From Adenophora triphylla var. japonica (Eukaryota; Streptophyta; Magnoliopsida; Asterales; Campanulaceae): 64,000 bases of DNA. This document shows, one piece after another, positions 42,898 to 54,460 of this stretch; within the stretch, counting starts at the first letter, position 1; each line of letters opens with the position of its first letter. The position numbers were made by a program, and so were the translations under genes. The DNA is taken from contig JAFEMH010000934.1 of assembly GCA_022495995.1 (NCBI GenBank), positions 142,001-206,000 of the forward strand, given 5' to 3'. The notes beneath the pieces are model-generated. The model ran no database searches, was not told where the DNA came from, and saw nothing but the letters and a program-made list of their open reading frames with translations.

Positions 42898-45800
42898 GTT
42901 GGTATCAGAGCTCGGTTAGAGTTCTCGGGTAGAGTCTAGCTGAGTGAGAGTGTGCGATAACTTACGTCGAGAGTTAATGCAGGAATTTGTTCAAAGGCAG
43001 GAAATGATATTGATCAACCAAGGAATCAAGGAAGGGTGAGTTATAGAAAGATAGATTTCCCCCCCCCCTCATTTGAGGTATTTTACCTGTCTCAGGAGTT
43101 AGGATTCATACTTTTATAAATCCTCGTTCATACGCTCTCTTGTGGCATTACATTCATCTTTATTTGCATAATTGGCCTAAGAGTTACCTTATGTGCTGGA
43201 GGTTCTACTCCGATGGGGTCGTACCTCGAATCATCCTTAATTATCTTGGTAGTTGTGATTAAGTGGGCATGTATTGCCGGTGGATTTGGTCGAGTTACCA
43301 ATCCGTGAATCATCGTTATATTAACCTGAATTATTTGAGTAGTTGTTGTGTTCGAGGAGGACTGTCGCAAGGAGCGAGTCTCCTTACCTACGTTTGATTT
43401 ACCTCCATGTGTAGTGGAGGCGGATAAATTATTAATTGCTGTTATGTCACATATGCGTAAATGTCGAAAGTATGGCCTAAGGAATGTGAAGGTTATTTGA
43501 GTTGTGTGTTATCTTGATTTAAAAGAACCTTGAGTTCTCTCATGAGCGGTGGTAAATGAATTAGTGAACTCTTAGTTTAGAGCTGGTCTATGGCCTATTA
43601 AGAGTGGTTTATGGTTGTATAACTGCGTAAGTATTGATACGGTGGTGTCTCGTGGTGGAGACTAGATATATGAGACTAGTATTGAAAGTGATAGTCTAAG
43701 TGAGATTATATGAGTATAAAATATCGCGAGTAAGAGATCTTATGGAACTAATATATCTTTGCCTTAGGTGCTATAAGTATTCTCTAAGGAGAGATTGATC
43801 GAATTTTGGCTACTAAATTGAATAGGAAATCGAGATATTTTGTAAGTAATATCACCCTATAAGTTGACTAAGTGGTGTTTTTCAAGTGAGTTTCAAAAGG
43901 GGTTTCATCGGGTATCATACCAGGATATTGAAGCTGAGTAGAGATAAGTCACTATTTTGGTATTCGGATCCCTAGATAGAGTATACAAATTGGGATGATG
44001 GAATTGATGATTCAACTTAAGAAATTAATTGATAAAGAAGATAACTAGCTTAGCGACTCTCGAAGGATAAATTGTTACCGTATTTAGAAAAGATGATACT
44101 TGGTGGTTATTCATAGATTAGAGAGATCTCAAATAGGTAACTGTGAAGAATAAGTATTCGTTATCCCTTGTTGATGATTTGTAGGACTGATTTGAGAAAC
44201 TAGTAGGATTGCCAAATGGTTATTAGTCGAAATTTTCTGAGTGTTACGATTGTAGAGAATAATTGTTGTAAGGATGTACTTAAGACAACATTTGTATCTA
44301 GTATGACCGTTTTGGTCAGGGTGGTGTGTTGGTTATGGAGAAGTAAATAGGGTAAATATGAAGAAGTGTAATAGATGTAGTTATTGGTGACTTATAGGAT
44401 CAACTTCGGGAATTGATAATATATGTATCCGGATTGTTTTGAGAGACGATTATCATTAGTTGAGTAAATAAAATGAGGATGGTTTCACCCTATAGGTTGA
44501 CTTAGTTGCGTGACTCATATGAGGAATTAGTGTGGTGTTCGGTAGGTATTGGCGTTATGTGAATTTTTAGTTGTTGATGGTTATCGAGAGGTAAGTTAGT
44601 TACAGTACTATTAAGGTGTAATCGCAATTTGAGGATGATTTACTTAGTTATAATCTTAAGGATTGTTTTAAGTGTTATTTATCGGGATAATATTAGTATC
44701 GCAAGATTTTGTTTTCTTATAAAGAATTTAACTAAGTATAAATATTATGAGTGGTGGCTATACTATAAATAGAGGTCGAACAAGTATGTCATGTTAAAAA
44801 TTGTTTTAAATGTGTTTTAGAACTTGAGATTTTATATTGGACATCGTGTGAGTATTTGTGCCCTTCGGGGATAGTATGATTTAATAAGGTCAATGATCAG
44901 TCCTTGGTGTGCATTAAAAATCTGTGAGTAATTTAATTATCTACCACTGGTATGGGACGGTTGTAGATAATTAGATCACTCAAGTTATTTTGTTAACGTA
45001 TCAAAAATTTTAAAGATTTCTTAAAGATTTTGAATGGTTTAGTTAATTAAAACTGGTATGGGACAGTTTTAAATAAATAAACCCTTCGAGTCTTGCTAGA
45101 TCTCTTTTTGTCTATCCTTTGGTATCCTAAAGATGTAATTTGTGCAGAAGCTCGTAGGAAGGCAACTTATTTTTCCCTATAGCGATTAATTGTATTAAAA
45201 GTAGTGATCCGAGAAATAATTGATGAATTGTGGAGTTATTAATGTGGAAGTCGGCGTAGACTTGGTTTTTGTATTGGAGTTGGATCGGCTCCGTTGTGGG
45301 CGGCCAACCTTTTGAGTTGAATAATTATACGTCACTGGACACGAACATAATTGGAACTTTGAATGGTGATAATAGAATGTTGAAGTTAGAAGATTTATTA
45401 AAATACTTAGAGTTCTAGGTTGAACTTAAGAGTATTAAAACGATGGGTTTTGTGATTGAGTTACCTTGGAAGTAAAAAGGAGTAGGTTGTTATTTATAGA
45501 AGATTGATTGTATTTTCTACTCATTGTATATGTTTATAGAGATGCAGTTCTTTGATCAAGTCCTCATTTATGTTAGGGGATCGTTTAGTGGTATAAACCC
45601 CATAGTATTAAATGGATTGGATAGACATCAATTGGAAAGGATCATTTTAGAATGTATGGATGCTATTAAGTTTGACCTTGCAAAAATTTGAGGGATAATT
45701 ACGTATTGTTGAGGTTATGCTACGGGCAGGTACAATGGAAGTTAGTGGTCAATAGGACTTATGGTTCCCGGAGGTTGAGTGCGTATAATAGCAGTTATCC

Positions 45801-46283
45801 TTCTAGCATTTAGACAAAACCTTATGAGGTGTGGTTCGGGAAGAAAATATCGATCTCTAAATTGTTGGGGTGATTTGACTTAAAAGACCGACTTAGATCA
45901 TCTTATAGAGTATTTGAAATTTAATTGTAATATCGTAATGTATTGGGTAACATAAGATGTAATACTTTTCATTTAAATATACTTTCTTTGAGGTCGTGAA
46001 AATTCGGGTTAGCAATAATGGTATGGTATTCTCGGAGTATCAAGTTGTTATAACACATTATTAATGAAATTAGAATCTTGGAAAGAATCATAGCATTGAT
46101 GAGACTAATTGGGAATTGAAGTCTTAGAGTATTTAAGTTGTGAAAATGTATAGTAGAATCATGCCTTTGAGAAGTCTAATTGAAAATGTTAAGCTAGAAT
46201 GTGTGAAAGGTAACCTTTGCTATTTGAACCTTAGGGTAAGTGACTGTCAAATTCGGGACGAATTTTCTTTAAGGGGGAGTGAG
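42898..46283 (+). pseudogene. Decayed gypsy pol interior
   Basis: Broken reverse-transcriptase text is recognisable at about 44090-44330: FIDYRDLK and VTVKNKYSLSLVDDL, the counterpart of the [24 protein letters not shown] signature. Stop codons occur every few dozen bases. No gag, protease or integrase frame is open. Confidence 0.75.
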
Positions 46284-48897
46284 TGTAACGACCCCAACCC
46301 TAGGCACTAATTTTAAATATTATATTATATGCTTCAAATATTTATGTTGACTTATGTGTTCAATTATGTCTTTAAAATTTTTAATTTAAGATAATTTGGG
46401 TGAGAAGTAAATTTAGAATCCTTTATGAATTTATTAGACATTAAATAAGAACCTTGAAGAAATAATAAAAATGAAAATAGGATAAATAGTGAGAGGAGGT
46501 TAAAATGAGTAGAATAAATATTTAGGGGGAATGATTTAATTTGTTGTTGAAAGCCTTTAGAAGAGGGGGGCCAATTCCCTCTTCACTCCAAATCCCCCCA
46601 AGTGTTTCCCTCTCCTCTCCCCCATACTCCCTCCATCCGGCCCCCCCTTCTTCATCCTCCTCACTCCTCTTCTTCCTCCTCCTTCATTCATTCATCCCAC
46701 ATTTTCCTAGAGAAGCTCCATGGAAGCCCCTTTTCCCCAAGCTTTGAATGCCAAGCTACTTCTTCTCCAAATTCAAATCTAAGGGCATTTTTGAAGTGGA
46801 ATCACCTAGGAGAATTCATCAAGCTAGAAAGATCAACCTTCCCTTTTCAAAACCCTAAGGTGAGTTATTATGACTTCCCTTCTTTGTATGCTCATGAATG
46901 ATTTGATGTTGTGATTGTTTTATGATGGTTGTTTGATACCTTGGAAACCTTCTTGGAGCTTGGGAAAATGGGTTAATGTTAGAGAATGATGTCTTGGTTC
47001 ATAGTAGTTGATCAAGGGTATAAGGAAATGTGTTTGGTTGGATTAAGAGAGTTTAACTTGAAATATGTTAATGAGATGGGTTGGAATTCTTGTGGTGAGA
47101 AATCTAAATCTATATTACTTGGTTTTGGAATTTACATGTTTGTTTGGGATTTGGTGAAATGAAGGTGTTCTTGGGTGTTCTTGAATAATCAATGGTAGAG
47201 GGAAGGAAGAACTAGGGTTAAAGGGGTTAAAAACCTAAGTTTGGGCTGGCAGGAGGCTTGGGCGGTCGCCCAAGGGGGCTGAGCGGCCGCCCATGCTGGC
47301 AGAAACTCACATCTCCTTGAAAACCCTCTTGGGCGGTCGCCCAAGAGGTTTGGGCGGTCGCCCAAGACCCCAGAAATCCTAACTTCAATTACGAACTGAA
47401 TTCGTTTAGCAATCTTGTGATGGTCATAACTTAATCATATTAAATCGGAATTGGATGGTTCTTGGGTCTAAATTGGGTGTTTTTCTGAGTACTTTCTGAA
47501 TGTGATGGTTTCATAGCTAAAGAAGTTATCCTTATGTCCCAAAAATCTGATTTGATTACAGCAGGTAGTATTGTACGTTAGAAGTTGAGTGGAAATTGAA
47601 TAAATCATAGTTAATTCATACGGACTCGAAATTGGATGGTTCAAGAGTCCAAATTGAGTATTTTTAGGTGATCTCTCAAATGGAATTGGTTTTATAAACT
47701 AAATATGTAATGATCATTTCCTGATATTCTATTTTACCATGTGACTATATTGTTTATCCCCTTTGTGGATTATTTGGCAAGTGTTATGTGGCTTCCCAAG
47801 TGTGGAATATTTGACAAGTTGTTATGTTATCCCAATGTGTGGATATGTTTACTATGTAGTTGTATGGTTATTCCATTTGTGAATTTATTTGTTATCATTC
47901 ATATTTGTTGATGATACTATGCATAGTGTATTACTTAAAAGTTGCATTATGGCATTGATTGGCATGAGTATATTTTTACCATGTGGTTATATTGCTATCC
48001 CGTTTGTGGATCATATTTCAAGTATCTATTATGTGCTTGATCGTGTTGATATTTTATGTGAATGGGGGTATAATGGATTTCAATCAGCTTATTGATTTGT
48101 TCTCTAAGTGATTGAAGATTCATCATACTGTGACCTCTCCCCTCTGCGGCCACAGACGGGGTTCGGCTTACATGGATATGTGCGGTCGGTTCATAGGAAT
48201 GCCGATGTCTTATATTTTCCCCTGGAAAACGGGTTTTATAAGATGTGAATATGCCTAAGCGGTTCACGGAGATGAGTTATAAGCATAAGCTGTCTCGGTT
48301 ACATGGTATGGGATCCGGTGAATATGCATTCACGAGATGTAGTGGAGTATTGATACCCACGGTTATACGACTTATTGTTCGAGACGGGAAAGGTAAAACC
48401 AAGGTAACGGAATGTGTTTACCGCTCTCCTAGTGTGTTATGTGCTACCATGCTATGTGTTGCACTTTGTTTGGCATCTTGCTGCATATCATAATAGCTCA
48501 TTGAGATTTATTCTCACCCCTCTCCCTTTACTGTTTTAGATCCCGAGACAGGTGGACCGACCGAGTCAGGGCGGAAAGGAGTTAGAAGTGGTATTTTGGG
48601 AATTGTCGGGTTATGTTTAGATTGGGTAGAAAGTGTGTGTTAGCATAATTCTTTTAAAGGGTTGTATTCATAAACTTTAATTCCATATTATATTCGATAT
48701 CTTTTGTAACTAAAACAGTTTATTATTTTCATGGTTGGTCAACTTTTCCTCCAGGGTGGAATGAGTAGAATTATTTTGAAATGGTTGTATTTATGTTTGG
48801 AAGTTAAATCAAAGTTTTTAAAGTATTAGGAGATTTGGGTTAGTTTGAGGACGCTCCAGCTCGGGACACGTGTAGGTTCCGGGTCGGGGTCCTCACA
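46284..48897 (+). repeat. Gypsy 3' LTR (2.6 kb)
   Basis: Matches the 5' LTR along its whole length with few visible differences, mainly a shorter C run near 46640 and small indels around 48150-48320. Carries the same word array at about 47257-47367. Confidence 0.93.
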
Positions 48898-50298
48898 TAT
48901 TGTGTAATGCTACTTCTACAACAAAATATGCAAACTATATGAACACATATTATTATCAACACATTTATCATTTAAGAGTAAATTATGTATTTCATAAATA
49001 CTCCCACTAAATTATACACCTTCCAATGCAAATAAGCATAATATAATTTAATGGGCTAAGATCCAACTTTAATTCAATCTCAAGTACGCTATGGCGCACC
49101 GCTCAAGATTAAAATTAATTAGGTAGAAAACATCAATCATATCGTATATGACTCTTAGATCTTTTATGAGATTTATTCAAGACAACATATGTCTAAGCAT
49201 ATTTTAATCTCATCTTATGCCTTGGGTCCAAAACCATTTTGATAACCCAATTATGTTCATTCATTTTAAACGTATAGGAACCACCATTTTCTCATCTTGC
49301 TCGCAAACGAATAGAATCAAAGTACCTTGCTATGGCAAGCCCACCCAAAACTATCTGAGTGGTCTCAAGTGTTTTAATCATGAATTGGCATAAAGCACTT
49401 AAAAGTTAAATGAAGGTTCTTTAAAGCAGATTGTAAGCATATCAGCAAAGATAGTCATAATCGTGCACCAGGTAAGTTCCCAGGAAGATAGGTGAGCCAC
49501 AAGGACTACTTAAGTACCAAATCTCTCCTTCGATAGAACTCTCCTAGACATGCACAATCAAAAATCAGCTCTGATTTGCAACATAATCAACACTTTGAAT
49601 AAACAATCAGTTTCCTTTTAAATTTTGCGTAATATGATTTGTTTCGCATAAACAATCATAAACCAAAATCTTAATGTTTCAATCTAAACATTCAGGAAAT
49701 TATAGTACAATGTTTCAACTAAACATCTAAAATTCTTAACACGTAAGAACACATAATTCATGCATCGCAACAATTAATAAAATCATATTTTAATTAACTA
49801 AGCATGCATAAACAATGAATTAATCTAGCATAGCCCTATAAACTTAATTTCCAGAAATTTATAGCATCCAGATTAACACATAAACATATCAGATTGTAAA
49901 CACATTCACAGATTAACAAGATTGTTTAACAAACTGATCCTGCCCAGATTGGGCTAGTTTTGTCGCGTGACAGAGACATGCTTTGTCGCGTGACACAAGC
50001 AAGCTCTGTCGCGTGACACTGGCATACTCTGTCGCGTGACATAGCCCAACTATGTCACGTGACACTAAGTTGCCAGATTTGCAGATTTCAATCAATTCTA
50101 AATTACAGAGCAATTAAATCATGCAAACAACTTTTAACAAATTTAATTCAATATCAATAGAACATGATTTAGACATATTGTTTCAAAAACAATCAATCTA
50201 TCGCATACAAAACATGCAAAAGGACATATAAACGATTTATATTACTTTTTTAGAATGTTAATTCAAACTTAACCATACGAACGGGGCTTTGATACCAC
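48898..50298 (-). other. Copia 5' leader/gag side, degenerate
   Basis: The remainder of the copia interior between the gypsy element and the 5' LTR. AT-rich with no ORF of note. It holds the 23-bp array at 49961-50076 and the primer site at about 50281-50298. Confidence 0.6.
49961..50076. repeat. Five-copy 23-bp tandem array with TGTCGCGTGACA core
   Basis: The core TGTCGCGTGAC starts at 49961, 49984, 50007, 50030 and (as TGTCACGTGAC) 50053, exactly 23 bases apart each time. The 11-12 intervening bases are not conserved. The last core is a perfect GTCACGTGAC palindrome with a CACGTG G-box. Confidence 0.95.
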
Positions 50299-51689
50299 TG
50301 TTGGGTTTTATGGGTCCATGCGCAGCGGAATTAAGCATCTAATTAACACAAAACCCAAGAGCCTAGGATCCGTTCTATACAATTAATAGAAATAACCAAC
50401 CTTGAACGCTTTCCGTTCTTGAGCTATCGAACGATTTAACAATGTGATTTTGAATCACAAACTTCGTTCTTCAGATTGCTTGAACTCTAGGCCTTGATCT
50501 TCGTACGAGCGAAGACCCTCTAGTAGTATCCACACGTAAGAATGAACCAAGAACGGTTCTTGAGAATTGCTAAATTCTTAAACCTATGGAAGAAATATTG
50601 AGAAACCTTTGTTGTGATTTTTCTTGAGAAAATTCGGCTAGCAAATTAGGGTTTACAGACTTAATATTTATACTACATTAGTATAGGTATTTGTTTCCTA
50701 ATCAAATTAGGAAACTGTCTGTCAAACCGCCTCAGGCATGAAGTGTCGCACGACCAGACGAGTCTTCTGGACAATAAGTGTCGCACGACCATACAAGTCC
50801 TCTGGACAAGTTATGTCGCGGTATGACTTATGTTTTCGCGCTACAACTTATGCCTGATGAGGAACTCTCAATATTCTTCCTTTGGTTTAACCAATTCATT
50901 CTAATTGTGTGTGACCCAATAGAATTATATTATGTTGGCAATGAGTCCGATCATATCGACCCTCATAAGACATAAGCGGACTCTAGTAAGCCATTATGTC
51001 TACCCAATTAATATAACGTAAGAGTTCACGTTTCCAATGGTACACTTTCATTTCTCCCTTTGTCTCACGATGTTATATTGAACACAAGTCATGATCCACG
51101 TCAACTTGTATTTGTTCAATGCTTTCTCGATATTGAGTATAATGATAATCCAATCGCATTGGGATATGGCCATACACTTTCATCATTATCACTCATCGAA
51201 GGGCCCAAGCAGAACATCTCTCTTTCGAGGGACAAATTCCATCTTGACTTATCATCCTTCCCATCATGAATCCGATCATGCCAAAAATAGCCTTTATAGA
51301 TATCGTGTTAAGATACCGTTTGACTAAAATCAAACATATCTTTCATCATATGTAAGGTCATGATAATCTCAGGTCTAGGGACTAGATGAAGTGACCATAT
51401 GAGATTTAACTATGACATTTGACCATGACATAAATCTCATACGGGTCAAGTCCAGTCACTTGTTCACTAACAAGTACCCATAATTTCAATGTGCATCTCT
51501 ATGCATATAATCATCATATGATTATCCATTGACAATTATACTAATTATTCTCTTAATAATTAGGGACGGAGATTATTGTAATAAATATGCAAAATATATA
51601 ATAATCAAATAATAAACTTAAACGATAAAGATGATACATAACGGTTTTTTAAGTTAAACATAACTAAAGCCTAGGGCATTAAACCAACA
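50299..51689 (-). repeat. Copia 5' LTR (1.4 kb)
   Basis: The 5' LTR of the minus-oriented copia element. It carries the same word array at 50733-50857 (TGTCGCACGACC twice, TCGCGCTACAACTTATG). Confidence 0.92.
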
Positions 51690-52272
51690 TCCGGAAACCC
51701 ATACATTCCACCTCCCTGTTGGTGATATGACCATCACATTAGAGGATATCGGGATGCTGTCGGGGTTGCTGATTGATGGGTTACCCGTTACCGATTCAGG
51801 TTTGCCCATGCTTCCAGATTGGCGGGTCTTATGTGCGGAGCTTCTAGGTGTTGTTCCACCTGATGCAGCATTTGATGGTAGTAGTTTAAAGATTAAGTGG
51901 CTGAGGACACAATTTTCAGAGTTTGGTAGCCTTCCCGCTGATTCCCCCCACACTTGGTTGATAGGTATACGGGTGCCTATATTTTGATAGCCCTTGGGGC
52001 TAATGTGATGCCTGATCGTACTAACAGCAAGGTAAAGTTGTTTTATCTCCCTTTACTTAGAGATATTGAGAGGATACACATGTACATATGGGGTAGTGCA
52101 TGCTTAGACTTTTTATATAGGGAACTTTGCTCTGCCACTCACCCCGACACTAGCCAGTGTGGTGGATTTCTAAATATTCTGCAGGTATGCTATAACATTT
52201 TGATTAAACGTTATGATGTTGTTCTCCTTTTTTCTTTTTTTTTTAATTTGAAATCATATGTTTTGATAGTAT

Positions 52273-52274
<2 letters not shown>

Positions 52275-52368
<94 letters not shown>
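52275..52368. repeat. (TA)n microsatellite in a PMD intron
   Basis: About 47 TA units sitting where the branch and pyrimidine region of the intron should be; no AG acceptor follows before the coding text resumes. Confidence 0.9.
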
Positions 52369-52370
<2 letters not shown>

Positions 52371-54141
52371 ATACAACTTTGGGCATGGGATAGGTTGCTA
52401 TGTACGCAACCTATTTCTCTTAGGCCAAATGAGGATCATGGCAACCTTCCCTTGGTGTGCAGGTATACATTTATTAACGAGTTTTCCATCTGAAATGTTA
52501 TTTTCACCTACTACATATTGAAACTTTTGACTTATACTTCTCCATTTATTGAATTTCAGGTGGATTGGGCGGTTATCTCTGAAGTATGTTACTGCACACA
52601 ACCTTCGCAGCTATCGAGACCAGCTAGCGCACTTGACTGATGATCAGGTTGTGTGGATGCCATACAGAGATCGACACACTCCAGCTTATTGCCATCAGGG
52701 AGAGGCTGTTTGGAGGTCTAGAGTCCCTTTGATATGTTTTGAGAAGGTAGAGTGGCACCACCCTGATCGCGTGTTGAGGCAGTTTGGCATGATGCAGGGG
52801 ATCCCAAAACCGTGTGACACAGGGGAGGAGTTGCACAGGGTTGACCGCCGCGGGAACAGCTATGTCGTTTGGGGTTCCCGACACCAGCGATTTATAGTAG
52901 CTTGGGAACAACGGCGGGATAGAGTGGTGTACGGACAAATGGGGGTTCAGGCCATGCATTATACGCATCCTTACATGATTTGGTACAGGAGGATCACATG
53001 CATGTTTGTCCAAAACCCAGTGCATGTAGAGGAGATTGGTTACCGGACGATAGCCCCTTTCTTGGAGGGTTTGGTAAGCATTTCTTAAATTGTTCTCATT
53101 ATAATCACCTTACTTTTTTTACTTCAAATTATTAAATTATGTCTCATTCTCATAATTTATGCTATAAAAACAGATACAAAACTTACATCATGTTCATGTG
53201 ACAAATGAAGGCATTACTAGGAATGAGGAGCAGCAAAGTCCGCCGTGTCCATCCCGGTTTGAGGTGCGGAGGGTTGTCAGACATACTCTCAAGCATGTGA
53301 GAGAGCATCATCGGCTTGAGGCTGAAGCACCTTCAGTACCGGTTGATCGCGCCTAGGGTGTGGCACCTAGACAGCCTCGTAGACGTGGACATCGTGCACC
53401 CAGACAGGCACAGCCGGGGATGAACTTACATGATGATCCAGAGCCACAGCCAGAGCCTCACATCGACCCACAGCCACAGCCAGAGCCTCAAGCCCAGACC
53501 CAGGATGATGGGCTATTTGAATGGTCACAGTGGACTCAAAGTCAATTTAGTGGGAGTGGGAGTGGGATTAGGTGGGGGGATGGGAGTGGGAGTGGGAGTG
53601 GGTGGAGTGCCCATCTAGACTCTCCCCCTGAACCCACTATGGGTTTTGGACAATATTCTGGGAGTGGAAGTTCCTTTGGGGTTCCTCTATCTACGTCACA
53701 AGCATCATTCCAACCCTTCTCCGATCCGAATTCGACTTCTTCTGGTGGGACTTACTTTGAAGGCATTACACAACCTCAGAGGGAGGAATTTCAGAGACAG
53801 ACTGACATAAGAAAGGGGTCTAGGTTGCGACATCCGGTAAACAAATTCACTCCATCTATATATGATAAAACATATGAAAGAAGGAAGAAGTGAGATTTGA
53901 TTAGTTTAGTAGTTTTTGTAATGAATATTTGTAGTATATTATAATATTTTTGTAATATATTTGTTTGTTTTTTGAAAGTTTTAGTTTGTTTCTATATTTG
54001 TTGTTGTATACATGAGTTTTGTTTTGTTGGTTTTGTTGTTTGTGTATATATATATGTTTTGCAGGTGGACAAAAAACTGAACTGCTGGTGGGATAATCTG
54101 GTTTTTACAAACTCGCCATTTGAATTGGCGAGTTCACCTCC

Positions 54142-54451
54142 TTTAAACTCGCTAATTGAATTGGCGATTTCTAATTTCATTTAAACACGTCAAATGAAAT
54201 GGCGAGTTTAATTTCCATGGAATTTGTTTTTTAATATTTGGAATTTATTTTTTAATATTATAGAAAATAATTAATGGAAATAAAAAATAAATAAACTCGC
54301 TAAATGGTTTGGCAAGTTTGAAATTAAAAATGTCAAAATCGCTACACGGTGTAGCGATTTACAAAAAGTGAGACATTTTGGGCAAAAGTTTGAACAGTAA
54401 GTCATAAATGTAAATAAAAATTTAAAAAATAATTAAATGAGAAAAAAATTC
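54142..54451 (-). repeat. MULE right terminal inverted repeat
   Basis: Inverse of 32848-33156 with scattered differences. It retains the words CGCTACACGGTGTAGCG (about 54340) and CTAATTGAATTGGCGA. One extra CTCGCCATTTGAATTGGCGA unit lies just inside it at about 54111. Confidence 0.9.
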
Positions 54452-54460
54452 CATTTCCCA

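Larger units (their letters stand above)
40280..48897 (+). mobile_element. Ty3/gypsy element with 2.6 kb LTRs (innermost, LARD-like)
   Basis: The LTRs are 40280-42897 (2618 bp) and 46284-48897 (2614 bp), both starting TGTAACGACCCC and ending GGTCCTCACA. The primer site GTTGGTATCAGAGCTCGG follows the 5' LTR, and the polypurine tract AAGGGGGAGTGAG precedes the 3' LTR. The exact target duplication TATTG is at 40275-40279 and 48898-48902. The 3.4 kb interior has no long ORF. LTR size and start suggest the Tekay/Del lineage. Confidence 0.93.
34850..51689 (-). mobile_element. Ty1/copia retrotransposon with 1.4 kb LTRs, nested in the MULE
   Basis: The LTRs are 34850-36257 (1408 bp) and 50299-51689 (1391 bp), beginning TGTTGGGTTTTATGG and ending ACCAACA. 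The minus-strand primer site lies beside the right LTR (AGTGGTATCAAAGCCCCG), so the 5' LTR is the right one. The exact 5-bp duplication TCCGG is at 34845-34849 and 51690-51694. Without the nested gypsy element it is about 8.2 kb. The coding region is decayed. Clade could not be assigned firmly; LTR size is in the Angela/Tork or SIRE range. Confidence 0.92.
34595..53893 (+). pseudogene. Plant mobile domain (PMD, aminotransferase-like) gene split by a copia insertion
   Basis: Exon 1 starts MDTFVDPGPFDPSVLTLQHS at 34595, continues RARYIWANRDVSSLSFRCG, and is cut by the copia at 34849. It resumes at 51695 (THTFHLPVGDMTITLEDIGM, GLPVTDSGLP) to 52184. Later exons are about 52375-52462, 52560-53073 (WIGRLSLKYVTAHNL, YCHQGEAVWRSRVPLICFEK) and 53174-53893. 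The last encodes a low-complexity tail (PQPEPQPEP, GSGSGSG) and ends TGA. Defects: a one-base loss near 34838 just before the insertion, a frame change near 51957, a TAG at about 53355, and no AG acceptor after the (TA)n at 52275-52368. The domain is known from the MAIN/MAIL silencing factors and from transposons; enzymatic activity is not established. Confidence 0.88.
32848..54451 (+). mobile_element. Mutator-like element (MULE) carrying a plant mobile domain gene
   Basis: Terminal inverted repeats at 32848-33156 and 54142-54451 (309 and 310 bp) start GAATTTTTTCTCATTTAATT and GAATTTTTTTCTCATTTAAT (reverse strand). They are flanked by an exact 9-bp duplication CATTTCCCA (32839-32847, 54452-54460), the MULE hallmark. 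Subtracting the nested copia leaves about 4.76 kb. The only gene found inside is the plant mobile domain gene; no mudrA transposase is visible, so it would be non-autonomous unless the mobile domain protein is involved in mobility. Confidence 0.9.

Noticed and set aside
49961..50076. CRISPR-like look of five regularly spaced repeats
   Set aside because: The repeats are 11-12 bp with 11-12 bp spacers in a plant retrotransposon leader; there are no cas genes and the size is wrong for CRISPR.
34845..51694. Possibility that the copia LTR pair was two independent solo LTRs
   Set aside because: A single exact TCCGG duplication sits on the outer edges, and primer and polypurine sites are correctly placed, so it is one element.
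53360..53893. Separate Pro/Gln/Gly-rich gene starting at an internal ATG
   Set aside because: It is continuous in frame with the preceding PMD text across a single TAG and is the usual low-complexity tail of these proteins.
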